DNA from: an uncultured Dehalococcoidia bacterium
GTDB taxonomy: Bacteria > Chloroflexota > Dehalococcoidia > Lucifugimonadales > GCA-2712585
Length of the DNA stretch: 64,000 bases
Assembly: GCA_958295715.1 (NCBI GenBank)
Contig: OY282371.1
Coordinates: 2,093,697 to 2,157,696 of the forward strand
Direction: 5' to 3'
Made by a program: the position numbers and the translations under genes. Below are positions 9,401-19,019 of this stretch, one piece after another (within the stretch, counting starts at the first letter, position 1; the number at the start of each line of letters is the position of its first letter). Under the pieces are notes generated by a model that was given only the letters and a program-made list of their open reading frames with translations, ran no database searches and was not told where the DNA came from.

Positions 9401-12400
9401 CATCGGCGGCCACCGTCACCCCGGCGGCCGTTCCAGGCGCCCCTGGGAGCTTCACCGCCACCTCAGGCAGCGCCCAAGCCACCCTCTCTTGGACGGCCGC
9501 CGCCAGCAACGGCGCCGCTATCTCCAAGTACCAGTACCAGCAGGGTTCAGGCTCTTGGACGGATATCACTGGCGGCGGCTCAGCCACCAGCCACACCGTC
9601 ACGGGCCTGACCAACGGGACCGCGTACACCTTCAAGCTGCGGGCCGTCAACTCCGCCGGCAATGGAGCCGAGGCGTCGGCCACCGTCACCCCGGCGACGA
9701 CCCCCGGCGCGCCTCAGAGCTTTGCCGCCGCCCCAAGCGACGGCCAGGCCAGCCTCTCTTGGACGGCCCCCGCCAGCAACGGCGGCGCCGCTATCTCCAA
9801 GTACCAGTACCAGCAGGGTTCAGGCTCTTGGACGGATATCAGTGGCGGCGGCTCAGCCACCAGCCACACCGTCACGGGCCTGACTAATGGCACCCAGTAC
9901 ACCTTCAAGCTGCGGGCCGTCAACTCCGCCGGCAATGGCGCCGAGGCGTCGACCACCGTCACCCCGGCGGCCGTCCCAGGCGCGCCTCAGAGCTTCACCG
10001 CCACCTCAGGCAACACCCAGGCCACCCTCTCCTGGACAGCCGCCGCCAGCAACGGCGCCGCTATCTCCAAGTACCAGTACCAGCAGGGCTCAGGCTCCTG
10101 GACGGATATCACTGGCGGCGGCTCAGCCACCAGCCACACCGTCACGGGCCTCACCAACGGGACCGCGTACACCTTCAAACTCCGGGCCGTCAACGCCGCC
10201 GGCAACGGCGCCGAGGCGTCAACCACCGTCACACCGGCGACCGTCCCTGGCGCGCCACAGAGCTTTGCCGCCGCCCGCGGCGACGGCCAGGCCACCCTCA
10301 CTTGGACGGCCCCCGCCAGCAACGGCGGCGCATCTATAACCAAGTACCAGTACCAGCAGGGTTCAGGCTCTTGGACGGATATCACTGGCGGCGGCTCAGC
10401 CACCAGCCACACCGTCACGGGCCTCACTAATGGCACCGCGTACACCTTCAAGCTGCGCGCCGTCAACTCCGCGGGCAACGGCGCCGAGGCCTCGGCCACC
10501 GTCACGCCGGCGGCTGTCCCCGGCGCGCCTCAGAGCTTTGCCGCCGCCCGCGGCGATGGCCAGGCCAGCCTCTCTTGGACGGCCCCCGCCAGCGCCGGCG
10601 GCGCATCTATCACCAAGTACCAGTACCAGCAGGGTTCAGGCTCTTGGACGGATATCACTGGCGGCGGATCTGCCACCAGCCACACCGTCACGGGCCTCAC
10701 CAACGGGACCGCGTACACCTTCAAGCTCCGGGCCGTCAACGCCGTCGGCGATGGCGCCGAGGCGACAACCACCGTCACGCCAAGGGGAGTCCCCGGCGCG
10801 CCTGGGAGCTTTGCCGCATCAGCAGGCGACGAACGGACCGGTCTCTCTTGGACCGCCGCCGCCAGCAACGGCGCCACTATCTCCAAATACCAGTACCAGC
10901 AGGACTCAGGCTCTTGGACGGATATCACTGGCGGCGGCTCAATCACTAGCGTCACCATCACGGGCCTGACCAACGGGACCCAGTACACCTTCAAGCTGCG
11001 GGCCGTCAACGCCGTCGGCGATGGCGCCGAGGCGTCAACCACCGTCACGCCAAGGGGAGCCCCCGGCGCGCCCGGGAGCTTCACCGCCGCCTCAGGGGAC
11101 GAACGGGCCGATCTCTCCTGGACCGCCGCCCCGAGCAACGGCGCATCTATCACCAAGTACCAGTACAAGCAGGGGGCAGGCTCCTGGACGGACATCTCCG
11201 GCGGCGGCTCAATCACCACCCATACCGTTAGGAACCTCACCAATGGGACCGCGTACACCTTCAGGCTCCGCGCCGTCAACTCCGCGGGCAATGGCGCCGA
11301 GGCCTCTGACACCGTCACGCCGTCGACGACCCCCGGCGCGCCGCAGAGCTTCACCGCCACCCGCGGCGACGAAGAGGCCGCCCTCTCTTGGACGGCCCCC
11401 GCCAGCAACGGCGGCGCCGCTATCTCCAAGTACCAGTACCAGCAGGGCTCAGGCGCGTGGACGGATATCACTGGCGGCGGCTCAGCCACCAGCGTCACCG
11501 TCACGGGCCTCACCAACGGGACCGCGTACACCTTCAAGCTGCGCGCCATCAACGTCGCGGGATTTGGACCCTCGGCCTCAGCCACCGTCACCCCGGCGGC
11601 CGTCCCAGGGCTCCCTGGAAGCTTCACGGCTACCCGCGGCGACACCCAGGCCACCCTCTCTTGGACCGCCGCCGCGAGCAACGGCGCGACTATCTCCAAG
11701 TACCAGTTCAAGCAGGACGCAGGGGCTTGGACAGACGTATCCGGCGGCTCCTCAGCCACCAGCCACACCGTAACGGGCCTCACCAATGGGACGGAGTACA
11801 CCTTCAAGGTAAGGGCCGTCAACAACGTCGGCAACGGCGCCGAGGCCACAGCCACCGTCACCCCAGCGACGACCCCCGGCGCGCCTCAGAGCTTCACCGC
11901 CGCCCGCGGCGACCGCCAGGCGACCCTCTCTTGGACCGCCGCCGCGAACAACGGCTCGGCCATCACCAAGTACCAGTTCCAGCAGGACTCAGGCTCTTGG
12001 ACGGACATTTCCGGCGGCGGCTCAGCCACCAGCCACACCGTCTCCAGCCTGACCAATGGGACGGAGTACACCTTCAAGCTCCGGGCCGTCAACGCCGTAG
12101 GCAGCGGAGCCGAGGCCTCAACCACCGTCACGCCGGCGACGACCCCCGGCGCCCCTCGGAGCTTCACCGCCACCGCAGGGGCCGGTCAGGCCGCCCTCTC
12201 CTGGACAGCCCCCTCTAGCAACGGCGGCGCGTCTATCACCAAGTACCAGTACCAGCAGGACTCAGGCTCTTGGACGGACATATCCGGCGGCGGCTCAGCC
12301 ACCAGCGCCACCGTCACGGGCCTCACCAACGGGACCCTGTACACCTTCAAGCTGCGGGCCGTCAACATCGCGGGCAATGGAGCCGCGACCTCTGACACCG

Positions 12401-14334
12401 TCACCCCGGTGGCGGCCCCGGACGCGCCTAGGAGCTTCACCGCCGCCCGCGGCGACCGCCAGGCTGAACTCTCTTGGACCGCCCCCGCGGACAACGGCTC
12501 GGCCATCACCAAGTACCAGTACCAGCAGGGTTCAGGCTCCTGGCAAGATATCTCCGACGCCTTGGCCACCAGCCACACCGTCACGGGCCTCACCAACGGG
12601 ACCGCGTACACCTTCAAGCTCCGGGCCGTCAACGCCATAGGCAACGGCGCCGAGGCATCAGCCACCGTCACCCCGTCGACGACCCCTGGCGCGCCTCAGA
12701 GCTTCACGGCCACCCGCGGCAACACCCAGGCGACCCTATCCTGGACTGCCCCCTCTAGCAACGGCGGCGCGTCTATCTCCAAGTACCAGTACCAGCAGGA
12801 CTCAGGCTCTTGGACGGACATATCGGGCGGCGGCTCGGCCGCCAGCCACACCGTCACGGGCCTAACCAACGGCACCCAGTACACCTTCAAGCTGCGGGCC
12901 GTCAACGTCGCGGGCAACGGCGCCGTTGCCTCTGACACCGTCACCCCGGCGGCCGTTCCGGGCGCCCCTGGGAGCTTCACGGCCACCCGCGGCGATCAGG
13001 AGGCAACCCTCTCTTGGACCGCCGCCGCGGGCAACGGCTCGGCCATCACCAATTACCAGTTCAAGCAGGACTCAGGCTCCTGGACGGACATCGCCGGCGG
13101 CGCCTCGACCACCAGCCACACCGTTGAAGATCTCACCAACGGGACGGAGTACACCTTCAAGCTCCGCGCCGTCAACGCCGTCGGCTATGGAACCGAGGCC
13201 ACAGACACCGTCACCCCAGCGACGGAGCCAGGCCCGCCTCGGAGCTTCACCGCCACCCGCGGCGACGGCCAGGCCACCCTCACTTGGACCGCCGCCAAGA
13301 ACAACGGCGCATCTATCACCAAGTACCAGTTCAAGCAGGACGCAGGGGCTTGGACGGATATCACTGGCGGAGGCTCGGCCACCAGCCACACCGTCACGGG
13401 CCTCACCAACGGGACTTCGTACACCTTCAAGGTGAGGGCCGTCAACGCTGTCGGCAACGGCGCCGAGGAATCAGCCACCGTCACCCCGGCGGCCGTTCCG
13501 GGCGCGCCTCAGAGCTTCACCGCCGCCCGAGGCAACACCCAGGCCACCCTCTCCTGGACTGCCCCCTCCAGCAACGGCGGCGCGGCTATCTCCAAGTACC
13601 AGTACCAGCAGGGCTCGGGTTCCTGGACGGACGTATCCGGCGGCGCCACCGCCACCACCGTCACCGTCACGAGCCTGACCAACGGGACCCTGTACACCTT
13701 CAGGCTGCGGGCCGTCAACGCCGCCGGCAACGGCGCCGTGGCCACAGCCACCGTCACCCCGGCGGCAATCCCTGGGGCGCCTCAGAGCTTCACCGCCGCC
13801 CCAGGCAACCTGAAGGCCGACCTCTCATGGACCGCCGCTCCGGACAACGGCCTATCCATCACCAAGTACCAGTACCAGCAGGACTCAGGTTCCTGGAAGG
13901 ACGTGCCAGACGGTGGCTCCGCGAGAAGCTTAACCATCCACAACCTCACCAACGGGACCTCGTACACCTTCAAACTGCGGGCCGTCAACTCCGATGGCAA
14001 TGGAGCCGAGGCCACAGCCACCGTCACCCCGGCTCAGCCCGCCCAAGGAAGCGTCCCGGCCCAACCCAATAATCTCTCGGCCACCCCGGGCGACGGCCAG
14101 GCCACCATCTCCTGGACAGCCGGCTCGGACCGCGGCTCCCCCATCACCAAGTACCGGTACTCCCTAGACGGGGCCGACTGGCACGACATCCCCGGCGGCG
14201 GCTCAGTCACTAGCTACGTCGTCACGGGCCTCACCAACGGCGTCGCGCAGAACATCTACGTGCACGCTGTGAATGCGTGGGGAACCGGCGGGTACCGGGT
14301 CATAAGCGTTACGCCCACGGCAGGCGGGTCATAA
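6496..14334 (+). CDS. Giant surface protein with 26 fibronectin type III domains
   Basis: A 2612-aa protein. Residues ~1-20 are Gly/Ala-rich, ~23-43 form one hydrophobic helix (signal anchor or uncleaved signal), ~50-256 are a Pro-Thr-rich rod of PTP-type repeats, and from residue 257 there are 26 FN3 domains of about 90 residues. Each runs from (V/T)PGAPQSF through [30 protein letters not shown] and YTFKLRAVN to VTPA. No catalytic, cell-wall-anchoring or adhesive head domain was seen at the C-terminus (ends PTAGGS). FN3 repeats in bacteria usually act as spacers in surface or secreted proteins, so an extracellular stalk or adhesin is likely. No Shine-Dalgarno precedes ATG 6496, consistent with coupling to the upstream gene. 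Repeats this uniform can be mis-assembled, so the domain count is provisional. Confidence 0.85.
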   Translation: MFGQGAAAPGAGAGAGAGLSSGVVGTLVPLAAGVSIAVAVVVGDIGQSPPQEPTVAAATPTATPEPTPTPTLTPTPGPTPTATPEPTATPPPTATPPATPEPTLAPTPTATPTNTPAPTATPPPARGPPPTLAAISPPPSTSTPTPAPTSTPAPPPAPTSTPAPESTPVPTPTPVPTPAPTPVPTPTPTPIPTPTPTPVPTPAPTPVPTPAPTPVPTPAPTPVPTPAPTPVPTPAPTPAPTPAPTPSPTPEPPETNVPGAPQSFAAARGDRQATLTWSAAASNGVAITRYEYQKDSDSWQNAGGSSARSRTINGLTNGVEYTFKLRAVNAVGDGAVASTTVTPATTPGAPQSFTATRGHRQATLTWTAAASNGASITKYQYQQGSGSWTDISGGGSATSHTVTGLTNGTAYTFKLRAVNAVGNGAETSAATVTPAAVPGAPQSFTAAAGSAQATLTWTAAASNGAAISKYQYQQGSGSWTDITGGGSATSHTVTGLTNGTAYTFKLRAVNAAGNGAEASATVTPATTPGAPQSFAAAPGNTQASLSWTAPASNGGGAISKYQYQQGSGSWTDISGGGAATSHTVTGLTNGTAYAFKLRAVNSAGNGAEASTTVTPAAVPGAPGSFTATAGNTQATLSWTASASNGAAISKYQYQQGSGSWTDITGGGSATSHTVTGLTNGTAYTFKLRAVNSAGNGAEASATVTPAAVPGAPQSFAAARGDGQASLSWTAPASNGGSSISKYQYQQGSGSWTDITGGGSATSHTVTGLTNGTAYTFKLRAVNSAGNGAEASTTVTPAAVPGAPQSFAAARGDRQATLTWSAAASNGVAITRYEYQKDSDSWQNAGGGSARSRTINGLTNGVEYTFKLRAVNAVGDGAVASTTVTPATTPGAPQSFTATRGHRQATLTWTAAASNGASITKYQYQQGSGSWTDVSGGGSATSHTVTGLTNGATYTFKLRAVNAVGNGAETSAATVTPAAVPGAPGSFTATSGSAQATLSWTAAASNGAAISKYQYQQGSGSWTDITGGGSATSHTVTGLTNGTAYTFKLRAVNSAGNGAEASATVTPATTPGAPQSFAAAPSDGQASLSWTAPASNGGAAISKYQYQQGSGSWTDISGGGSATSHTVTGLTNGTQYTFKLRAVNSAGNGAEASTTVTPAAVPGAPQSFTATSGNTQATLSWTAAASNGAAISKYQYQQGSGSWTDITGGGSATSHTVTGLTNGTAYTFKLRAVNAAGNGAEASTTVTPATVPGAPQSFAAARGDGQATLTWTAPASNGGASITKYQYQQGSGSWTDITGGGSATSHTVTGLTNGTAYTFKLRAVNSAGNGAEASATVTPAAVPGAPQSFAAARGDGQASLSWTAPASAGGASITKYQYQQGSGSWTDITGGGSATSHTVTGLTNGTAYTFKLRAVNAVGDGAEATTTVTPRGVPGAPGSFAASAGDERTGLSWTAAASNGATISKYQYQQDSGSWTDITGGGSITSVTITGLTNGTQYTFKLRAVNAVGDGAEASTTVTPRGAPGAPGSFTAASGDERADLSWTAAPSNGASITKYQYKQGAGSWTDISGGGSITTHTVRNLTNGTAYTFRLRAVNSAGNGAEASDTVTPSTTPGAPQSFTATRGDEEAALSWTAPASNGGAAISKYQYQQGSGAWTDITGGGSATSVTVTGLTNGTAYTFKLRAINVAGFGPSASATVTPAAVPGLPGSFTATRGDTQATLSWTAAASNGATISKYQFKQDAGAWTDVSGGSSATSHTVTGLTNGTEYTFKVRAVNNVGNGAEATATVTPATTPGAPQSFTAARGDRQATLSWTAAANNGSAITKYQFQQDSGSWTDISGGGSATSHTVSSLTNGTEYTFKLRAVNAVGSGAEASTTVTPATTPGAPRSFTATAGAGQAALSWTAPSSNGGASITKYQYQQDSGSWTDISGGGSATSATVTGLTNGTLYTFKLRAVNIAGNGAATSDTVTPVAAPDAPRSFTAARGDRQAELSWTAPADNGSAITKYQYQQGSGSWQDISDALATSHTVTGLTNGTAYTFKLRAVNAIGNGAEASATVTPSTTPGAPQSFTATRGNTQATLSWTAPSSNGGASISKYQYQQDSGSWTDISGGGSAASHTVTGLTNGTQYTFKLRAVNVAGNGAVASDTVTPAAVPGAPGSFTATRGDQEATLSWTAAAGNGSAITNYQFKQDSGSWTDIAGGASTTSHTVEDLTNGTEYTFKLRAVNAVGYGTEATDTVTPATEPGPPRSFTATRGDGQATLTWTAAKNNGASITKYQFKQDAGAWTDITGGGSATSHTVTGLTNGTSYTFKVRAVNAVGNGAEESATVTPAAVPGAPQSFTAARGNTQATLSWTAPSSNGGAAISKYQYQQGSGSWTDVSGGATATTVTVTSLTNGTLYTFRLRAVNAAGNGAVATATVTPAAIPGAPQSFTAAPGNLKADLSWTAAPDNGLSITKYQYQQDSGSWKDVPDGGSARSLTIHNLTNGTSYTFKLRAVNSDGNGAEATATVTPAQPAQGSVPAQPNNLSATPGDGQATISWTAGSDRGSPITKYRYSLDGADWHDIPGGGSVTSYVVTGLTNGVAQNIYVHAVNAWGTGGYRVISVTPTAGGS
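7264..10515 (+). repeat. Two tandem 1626-bp higher-order repeat units (6 FN3 domains each)
   Basis: FN3 domains 1-6 (7264-8889) and 7-12 (8890-10515) correspond one by one. Domains 1 and 7 share the distinctive segments [12 protein letters not shown] and [11 protein letters not shown], 2 and 8 share TATRGHRQ, 3 and 9 share GSAQ, 4 and 10 share the [12 protein letters not shown] start, 5 and 11 share GNTQ, 6 and 12 share AAARGDGQ. Both units are exactly 1626 bp, indicating in-frame duplication of six domains. Confidence 0.85.
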
Positions 14335-14451
14335 TATAGGAATAGATGGGAAGGCCCGGCGCCGGAGCACCTCGGTCGCGGATGAAGGGGCCTTGTCCCC
14401 CCGTTGGCAAGGGGAGCGCCGGAACGCGGAAAAGAGCAACGGGAGGCTTCA

Positions 14452-15978
14452 ATGGCCTATGACGTGATAATTGTGGGGGCGGGTTCTGCCGGGGCGGTCT
14501 TGGCTGCCCGCCTGAGCGAGGACCCAAACCTGTCGGTCCTGCTGCTGGAAGCGGGGCCGGACTACGCGGAGATAGACCACCTCCCCGGTGACGTGAGGGA
14601 CGGCGACAACGCGACGGCGGCGTCCAGAGGCTCCAGCCTGTGGGACTACGTGGCCCAGGGCAACCGCCACCAGGAAGCCGAGTCCATGTTCGTGCCCCGC
14701 GGCAAGATAATCGGCGGCTCCAGCTCCGTTAACGGCACCATCTTCATACGCGGGACGCCGGAGGACTACGACGGGTGGGCGGCCATGGGAAACGACGAGT
14801 GGTCCTTCGTCAAAACCCTGCCCTACTTCAGGAAGCTGGAGCGCGACCTGGACTTTGGCGGCGACTTCCACGGCAAAGAAGGCCCCATTCCCGTGCGGCG
14901 GCACAAGCGGGAGGACTGGCGCCCCAGCCTGGAGGCCTTTTACCAGGCGTGCCGCAGGGCCAGGTTTCCCCACGAGTCGGATATGAACAGCCCCGACACC
15001 TCCGGGGTGGGGCCGCGGCCCTTGAACACCGTTGACGGCCTTAGAATCAGCGCCTTCATCGGCTACCTGATGCCCAGCCGCCGCCGTCTGAACCTGACCA
15101 TCAAGGGAAACGCCACGGTCCGGCGGGTACTCTTCGACGGCCGCCGCGCCATCGGCGTCGAGGCAGAGAGCGCCGGCGAGACCTTCATCCTAGAGGGCAA
15201 AGAGGTCATCCTGAGCGGCGGGGCCATGGGTTCCCCCTTCATCCTGCTCCACTCGGGGGTGGGGCCCGGCGAGGAGTTGCGGCGCCTGGGCCTGCCGGTG
15301 GTTCACGACCTGCCCGGCGTGGGGGAGAACCTGCGCGACCATCCCTCGGTGCAGATGTGGTTCCGGCTCAAGGAGGAGGCGCGGGAAGACCCCTTCGCCA
15401 GCCAGGTGGGCCTCCGGTACACGGCCACCGGCTCTAATATAAGGAACGACATGTTCATCAGCCCCTACCCCGGCGAGGTGGTGAACGGCCTCCCCCATTT
15501 GGGGTTCAGGGTGATTCTGGAGTTGGCCCTCGGCGCCGGGAAGCTAAGCCTGGCCTCGGCGGACCCGGACCAGAGTCCACGGCTGGAGTACCGTTATCTC
15601 GACGAACCCTGGGACCTAGAGCGGCTGCGGGAAGGCGTCCGGCTGGGGCTGAAGCTGTCGGAGAGCGAGCCACTAAAGAAGCTCATCGCGGGCCGCACGG
15701 AGCCAACGGCGGAGGACGTGGCGTCGGACGAGGCCCTGGACCGGTGGATCCTGCGAAAGGTCGAAACGCCCCACCACTCGTCGGGAACCTGCAAGATGGG
15801 CCCCGCCTCCGACCCCCTGGCGGTGGTGGACCAGCGCTGCCGCGTCCACGGGCTGGAGGGGCTGCGGGTGGTTGACGCGTCCATCATGCCCGACGTCATT
15901 CGCGCCAACACCAACGCCACCAGCATAATGATAGGCGAGCGGGCCGTCGAGTGGGTGAGGGACGGCGCGAGGGGTTGA
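14452..15978 (+). CDS. GMC-family FAD-dependent oxidoreductase
   Basis: A 508-aa glucose-methanol-choline type flavoenzyme. The N-terminal FAD-binding motif is YDVIIVGAGSAGAVLAARL, the GMC signature GGSSSVNGTIFIRGTPEDY follows, and the C-terminal active-site block contains HHSSGTCKMG and VVDASIMPDVIRANTNAT. Family members oxidise alcohols (choline, alkanols, polyethylene glycols, aryl alcohols) to aldehydes; the substrate here is unknown. ATG 14452 follows GGGAGG by five bases; an upstream in-frame TTG (14404) lacks support. An SDR gene follows 34 bp downstream on the same strand, suggesting consecutive alcohol oxidation steps. A paralogue lies at 35075-36598. Confidence 0.9.
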   Translation: MAYDVIIVGAGSAGAVLAARLSEDPNLSVLLLEAGPDYAEIDHLPGDVRDGDNATAASRGSSLWDYVAQGNRHQEAESMFVPRGKIIGGSSSVNGTIFIRGTPEDYDGWAAMGNDEWSFVKTLPYFRKLERDLDFGGDFHGKEGPIPVRRHKREDWRPSLEAFYQACRRARFPHESDMNSPDTSGVGPRPLNTVDGLRISAFIGYLMPSRRRLNLTIKGNATVRRVLFDGRRAIGVEAESAGETFILEGKEVILSGGAMGSPFILLHSGVGPGEELRRLGLPVVHDLPGVGENLRDHPSVQMWFRLKEEAREDPFASQVGLRYTATGSNIRNDMFISPYPGEVVNGLPHLGFRVILELALGAGKLSLASADPDQSPRLEYRYLDEPWDLERLREGVRLGLKLSESEPLKKLIAGRTEPTAEDVASDEALDRWILRKVETPHHSSGTCKMGPASDPLAVVDQRCRVHGLEGLRVVDASIMPDVIRANTNATSIMIGERAVEWVRDGARG

Positions 15979-16012
15979 AGCTCAACAAAACCGGATATCT
16001 ACGAGAGGCAGG

Positions 16013-16765
16013 ATGATGCGGCTGGAAGGAAAGACGGCCCTGATAAGCGGCGGGGCCAGAGGGATGGGGGCCGTAGAGGCCCGGCTGTTCGCCCGGGAGG
16101 GCGCCAAGGTGGTCATTGGAGACGTCCTCGCGGAGGAGGGGGAAGCCACGGCCCGCCGGATACGCGCGGACGGCGGCGACGCCTACTTCACGAGGCTCGA
16201 CGTGACGGTGGAGGAGGACTGGCGCCGCGTGGTGGAGGAGGCCGAGGCCCGGTGGGGCGGCCCGGATATTCTGGTAAACAACGCCGGCATCTACCGGATA
16301 GCCCCTCTGGAGGAGACCTCCCTCGAGACGTGGGAACTGATAATGCAGGTGAACGTCCGGGGGGTGTTCCTGGGAACCAAGGCCGTTCTTCCGGGGATGC
16401 GAAAGAGGGGCGGCGGCTCTATAGTGAACATATCGTCAACGGCGGGTCTAACGGGTAGCCCCAACAGTTCGGCGTACCAGGCGTCCAAGGGGGCCGTCCG
16501 CATCTTCACCAAGTCCACGGCCACTGAGTACGCCAAGGAGGGCATACGGGCCAACTCGGTGCACCCCGGCGTTATCGACACCGACATGATAACGGACCTG
16601 CTGCGAGACCCCGAGTCAAGGCGTCAGCGGCTGGCGGCCGTCCCCCTGGGGCGCGTCGGCTCCGCCGAGGAGGTGGCCTACGGGGTCCTGTACCTGGCCT
16701 CCGACGAGTCGTCCTACGTGACCGGCGCGGAGTTGGTCATTGATGGGGGGAAGACGGCCCAGTAG
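16013..16765 (+). CDS. Short-chain dehydrogenase/reductase
   Basis: Classical SDR of 250 aa with the nucleotide-binding motif ISGGARGMG, the acidic residue of GDVLAEEG after strand 2 (suggesting NAD preference), NNAG, catalytic Ser of NISSTAG and the Tyr-Lys pair in SAYQASKGA. The C-terminal YVTGAELVIDGGKTAQ is typical of the 3-alpha/20-beta-hydroxysteroid dehydrogenase and FabG-like subgroup; actual substrate unknown. Two adjacent ATGs at 16013 and 16016 follow GAGAGGCAGG. Position right after the GMC enzyme suggests a joint role in oxidising an alcohol or ketone substrate. Confidence 0.9.
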   Translation: MMRLEGKTALISGGARGMGAVEARLFAREGAKVVIGDVLAEEGEATARRIRADGGDAYFTRLDVTVEEDWRRVVEEAEARWGGPDILVNNAGIYRIAPLEETSLETWELIMQVNVRGVFLGTKAVLPGMRKRGGGSIVNISSTAGLTGSPNSSAYQASKGAVRIFTKSTATEYAKEGIRANSVHPGVIDTDMITDLLRDPESRRQRLAAVPLGRVGSAEEVAYGVLYLASDESSYVTGAELVIDGGKTAQ

Positions 16766-17184
16766 GACGCGCCCATCCGGGTTTGGGCGGGCGGCGCCCG
16801 GCGCGTTTCCAGGGCGTGAACACGGATGACGGCGTTGAAGATTCCCGCGTCCCTGCCCTCAGCCGCCCTGCGCCAGGCCATCCGAGAGGGCGGGAGCCGG
16901 CCATCGCCAACCTGTATATCAAGGCCGCCGGATTCGCTAAACTTGCAGAGGAAGGGAAGCAGGCTTGTTGGCGCGGCTGCCCCGGCGCAACGGTGGCGGG
17001 GGATGGATTCCCGCCTGCGCGGGAAGGGCACGAGCGCCCACTTTGTTTTGAGGAGAGTTGGTTCTGAGTTGGGAACAGCCTGGATTCCCGCCTGCGCGGG
17101 AAGGGCGGATAGGGGAGGGGACATCCTCCCGGCTCCGAAAGCGGGCTAACGGCCAAAGACCTGGATAACTAAGGAGGACACCCT
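16766..17184. other. Intergenic spacer, no convincing gene
   Basis: 419 bp between the SDR and solute-binding protein genes. Short open frames here show no recognisable protein features. It carries a composite palindromic element (17007-17102) and ends in the AAGGAGGA ribosome-binding site of the next gene. No clear promoter was identified. Confidence 0.6.
17007..17102. repeat. Composite dRS3-like palindromic element
   Basis: Two copies of the palindrome ATTCCCGCCTGCGCGGGAA (17007 and 17084) flank a ~58-bp core containing GCGCCCACTTTGTTTTGA and GTTGGTTCTG. The same flank-core-flank arrangement recurs around 37.7, 38.1 and 42.8 kb, so it behaves like a small mobile or MITE-like unit. Confidence 0.75.
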
Positions 17185-18951
17185 ATGAGAGGACTCAGAG
17201 GAAGGCTGCCGGCGGCCTTGGGCGCGGCCTTGGCCCTTGCCCTGTTCATCGCGGCCTGCGGGGGCGGCGACGCCACGCCCACGGATACCCCGGCGCCGAG
17301 GGCCACCGCCGCGCCCACGTCCACGCCTGCGATGGTCGCGGAGCCGGAGCTAGTGGCCCCGCGCCTCCTGGTGACCATGCCGGCCCCCTCCGGCCAGGTT
17401 ACCTGCCACTGCGAGACCTTCCAGAGCGCCAGCGGCCACCTGCACAACCTCCACGACTACATGGTGGGCCTCGACCCGGTGACGGGTGAGGCGGGGCCAA
17501 CCCATCTCGCCCTCAGTTGGGAGGTCGACTCCACGGGCAAGATATGGAACTTCAAGCTGCGGGAAGGCGTCCCCTTCTATCAGGACGGCCAAGCCTCCCC
17601 CAAGTACGCCGAGTTCACCGCCAAGGACGTGGTCCACACCTGGGAGGTCATGGCGGGGATGAAGGGCGAGTCCACCCCGCCCGGCAACTGGACGGTTATG
17701 ATGGACTCGGCCGCCGACGGTTGGCATATTGTGAACGACCACGAGATAGTCTTGACCCACAAGCTCATCGAGCTTGAACTCCCCTTCCGGCTGTCGGAGG
17801 AGTGGACCTTCGGCCTCCTAAGCCTCGACTACTGGGACGACGTGGGCGGCATGGAGGCCTATAAGAAGGCGCCCATGGGCACGGGGGCCTTCAGCTTCGT
17901 TGAGAAGGTGGTCAACGAGCACATCCTGTACAAGGCCAACAAGCCCCACTGGCGCAAGACGCCGGAGTTCGACGAGCTCCAACTCCTATGGGTCCCGGAG
18001 TCGGCCACGCGGGTGGCCCAACTGATTTCCGGCGAGGCCCACATCGCCGAGATACCCAGGGACCTACAGGACGAGATTATCGCCAGAGGAATGAAGGTGC
18101 AGCGGTCAACCCTGCCCAGTTTCCACCTCTGGATTCGTATCCCCTACTACCAGCCCACCATCTTCACGACGGGCGAGCCCACGCCCAACTACGATGAGAA
18201 CGACCCTATCCGGAACCCCCTCGTGCGCCACGCCCTGAACGTGGCCATCGACCGCGACCTGATAAACGACCAGTTCTTTAGGGGTGGAGGGATGCCGAAC
18301 CCGGTGGATTTCTTCCCCCCGTGGAGGTCGGACTGCAAGGACGAGTGGGCGCCCTACCCCGGACCCGGCGGCGAGACGGGATGCGCCGGCGGGTGGCCCT
18401 ACCCCTATGACCCGGAGATGGGCAGGCGGCTTCTCGCCGACGCGGGCTACCCCAACGGCTTCGACCTCGTCTTCTACACGGCCCCGAACCTGGGCGGCAC
18501 GCCGGAACTCCCCGACGTCGCCGAGGCCATCACGGGGATGTGGGAAACCATCGGCATCAACGTAGACCTCCAGGTTGTCCAAGCAGACGTGCTTAGGTCT
18601 CAGCAAACGGCCCGCTCCTGGACGGGCAGCGTGAACCTGGTGCGGTACTCCCTAGACCCCATCTCGATGGCCGTGAGCTTCCTGTGGCGAGAAGCGCCCA
18701 GGTCCTTCATCGAGCACGAGTCCCTGACCGAGTGGAAGAAGGCCTATGACCGGAGCCTGGACCCGGACTTCCGGTTCCGCGAGTCCCAACGGCTGGGCGA
18801 CTGGTTCCACAACGAGCACGTCACCGCGCCGCTCCTGTGGCTCTTCGCCGAGGTAGGAATCAACCCCAACGTGGTCGCCGACTACGGGGTGAATATGCTC
18901 CACTTCGGCCCGGTGCGGTATCACGAGTACACCAAGGCGGTGTACAAGTAG
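17185..18951 (+). CDS. ABC transporter substrate-binding lipoprotein, family 5
   Basis: A 588-aa extracytoplasmic solute-binding protein of the oligopeptide/dipeptide/nickel type. The signal peptide ends in a lipobox (FIAAC, Cys 25), followed by a Pro-Thr-Ala linker to about residue 55. Family features include LHDYMVGLDPVTGE, TFGLLSLDYWDDVGG, ATRVAQLISGEAHIAEIP, RNPLVRHALNVAIDRDLIND and DAGYPNGFDLVFYTAP. Ligand unknown. ATG 17185 follows AAGGAGGA. No permease or ATPase gene is nearby, so it is an orphan component. It is a more distant paralogue of the proteins at 28223 and 59985, sharing the ending HFGPVRYHEYTKAVYK, and contains extra cysteines (VTCHCETF) that those lack. Confidence 0.9.
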   Translation: MRGLRGRLPAALGAALALALFIAACGGGDATPTDTPAPRATAAPTSTPAMVAEPELVAPRLLVTMPAPSGQVTCHCETFQSASGHLHNLHDYMVGLDPVTGEAGPTHLALSWEVDSTGKIWNFKLREGVPFYQDGQASPKYAEFTAKDVVHTWEVMAGMKGESTPPGNWTVMMDSAADGWHIVNDHEIVLTHKLIELELPFRLSEEWTFGLLSLDYWDDVGGMEAYKKAPMGTGAFSFVEKVVNEHILYKANKPHWRKTPEFDELQLLWVPESATRVAQLISGEAHIAEIPRDLQDEIIARGMKVQRSTLPSFHLWIRIPYYQPTIFTTGEPTPNYDENDPIRNPLVRHALNVAIDRDLINDQFFRGGGMPNPVDFFPPWRSDCKDEWAPYPGPGGETGCAGGWPYPYDPEMGRRLLADAGYPNGFDLVFYTAPNLGGTPELPDVAEAITGMWETIGINVDLQVVQADVLRSQQTARSWTGSVNLVRYSLDPISMAVSFLWREAPRSFIEHESLTEWKKAYDRSLDPDFRFRESQRLGDWFHNEHVTAPLLWLFAEVGINPNVVADYGVNMLHFGPVRYHEYTKAVYK

Positions 18952-19019
18952 CCCAGGGCCACGGATTCCCGCTTGCGGGGCGATGGCGATTATCCAAAGG
19001 TCTCAATTAGGAGAGAAGC

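Noticed and set aside
10530-11861. Long minus-strand open frame (443 codons) within the FN3 gene, and similar shorter ones between 7278 and 14027
   Set aside because: They are periodic antisense shadows of the FN3 repeats with repeated Leu/Val/Ala-Pro text, no RBS and no independent domain.
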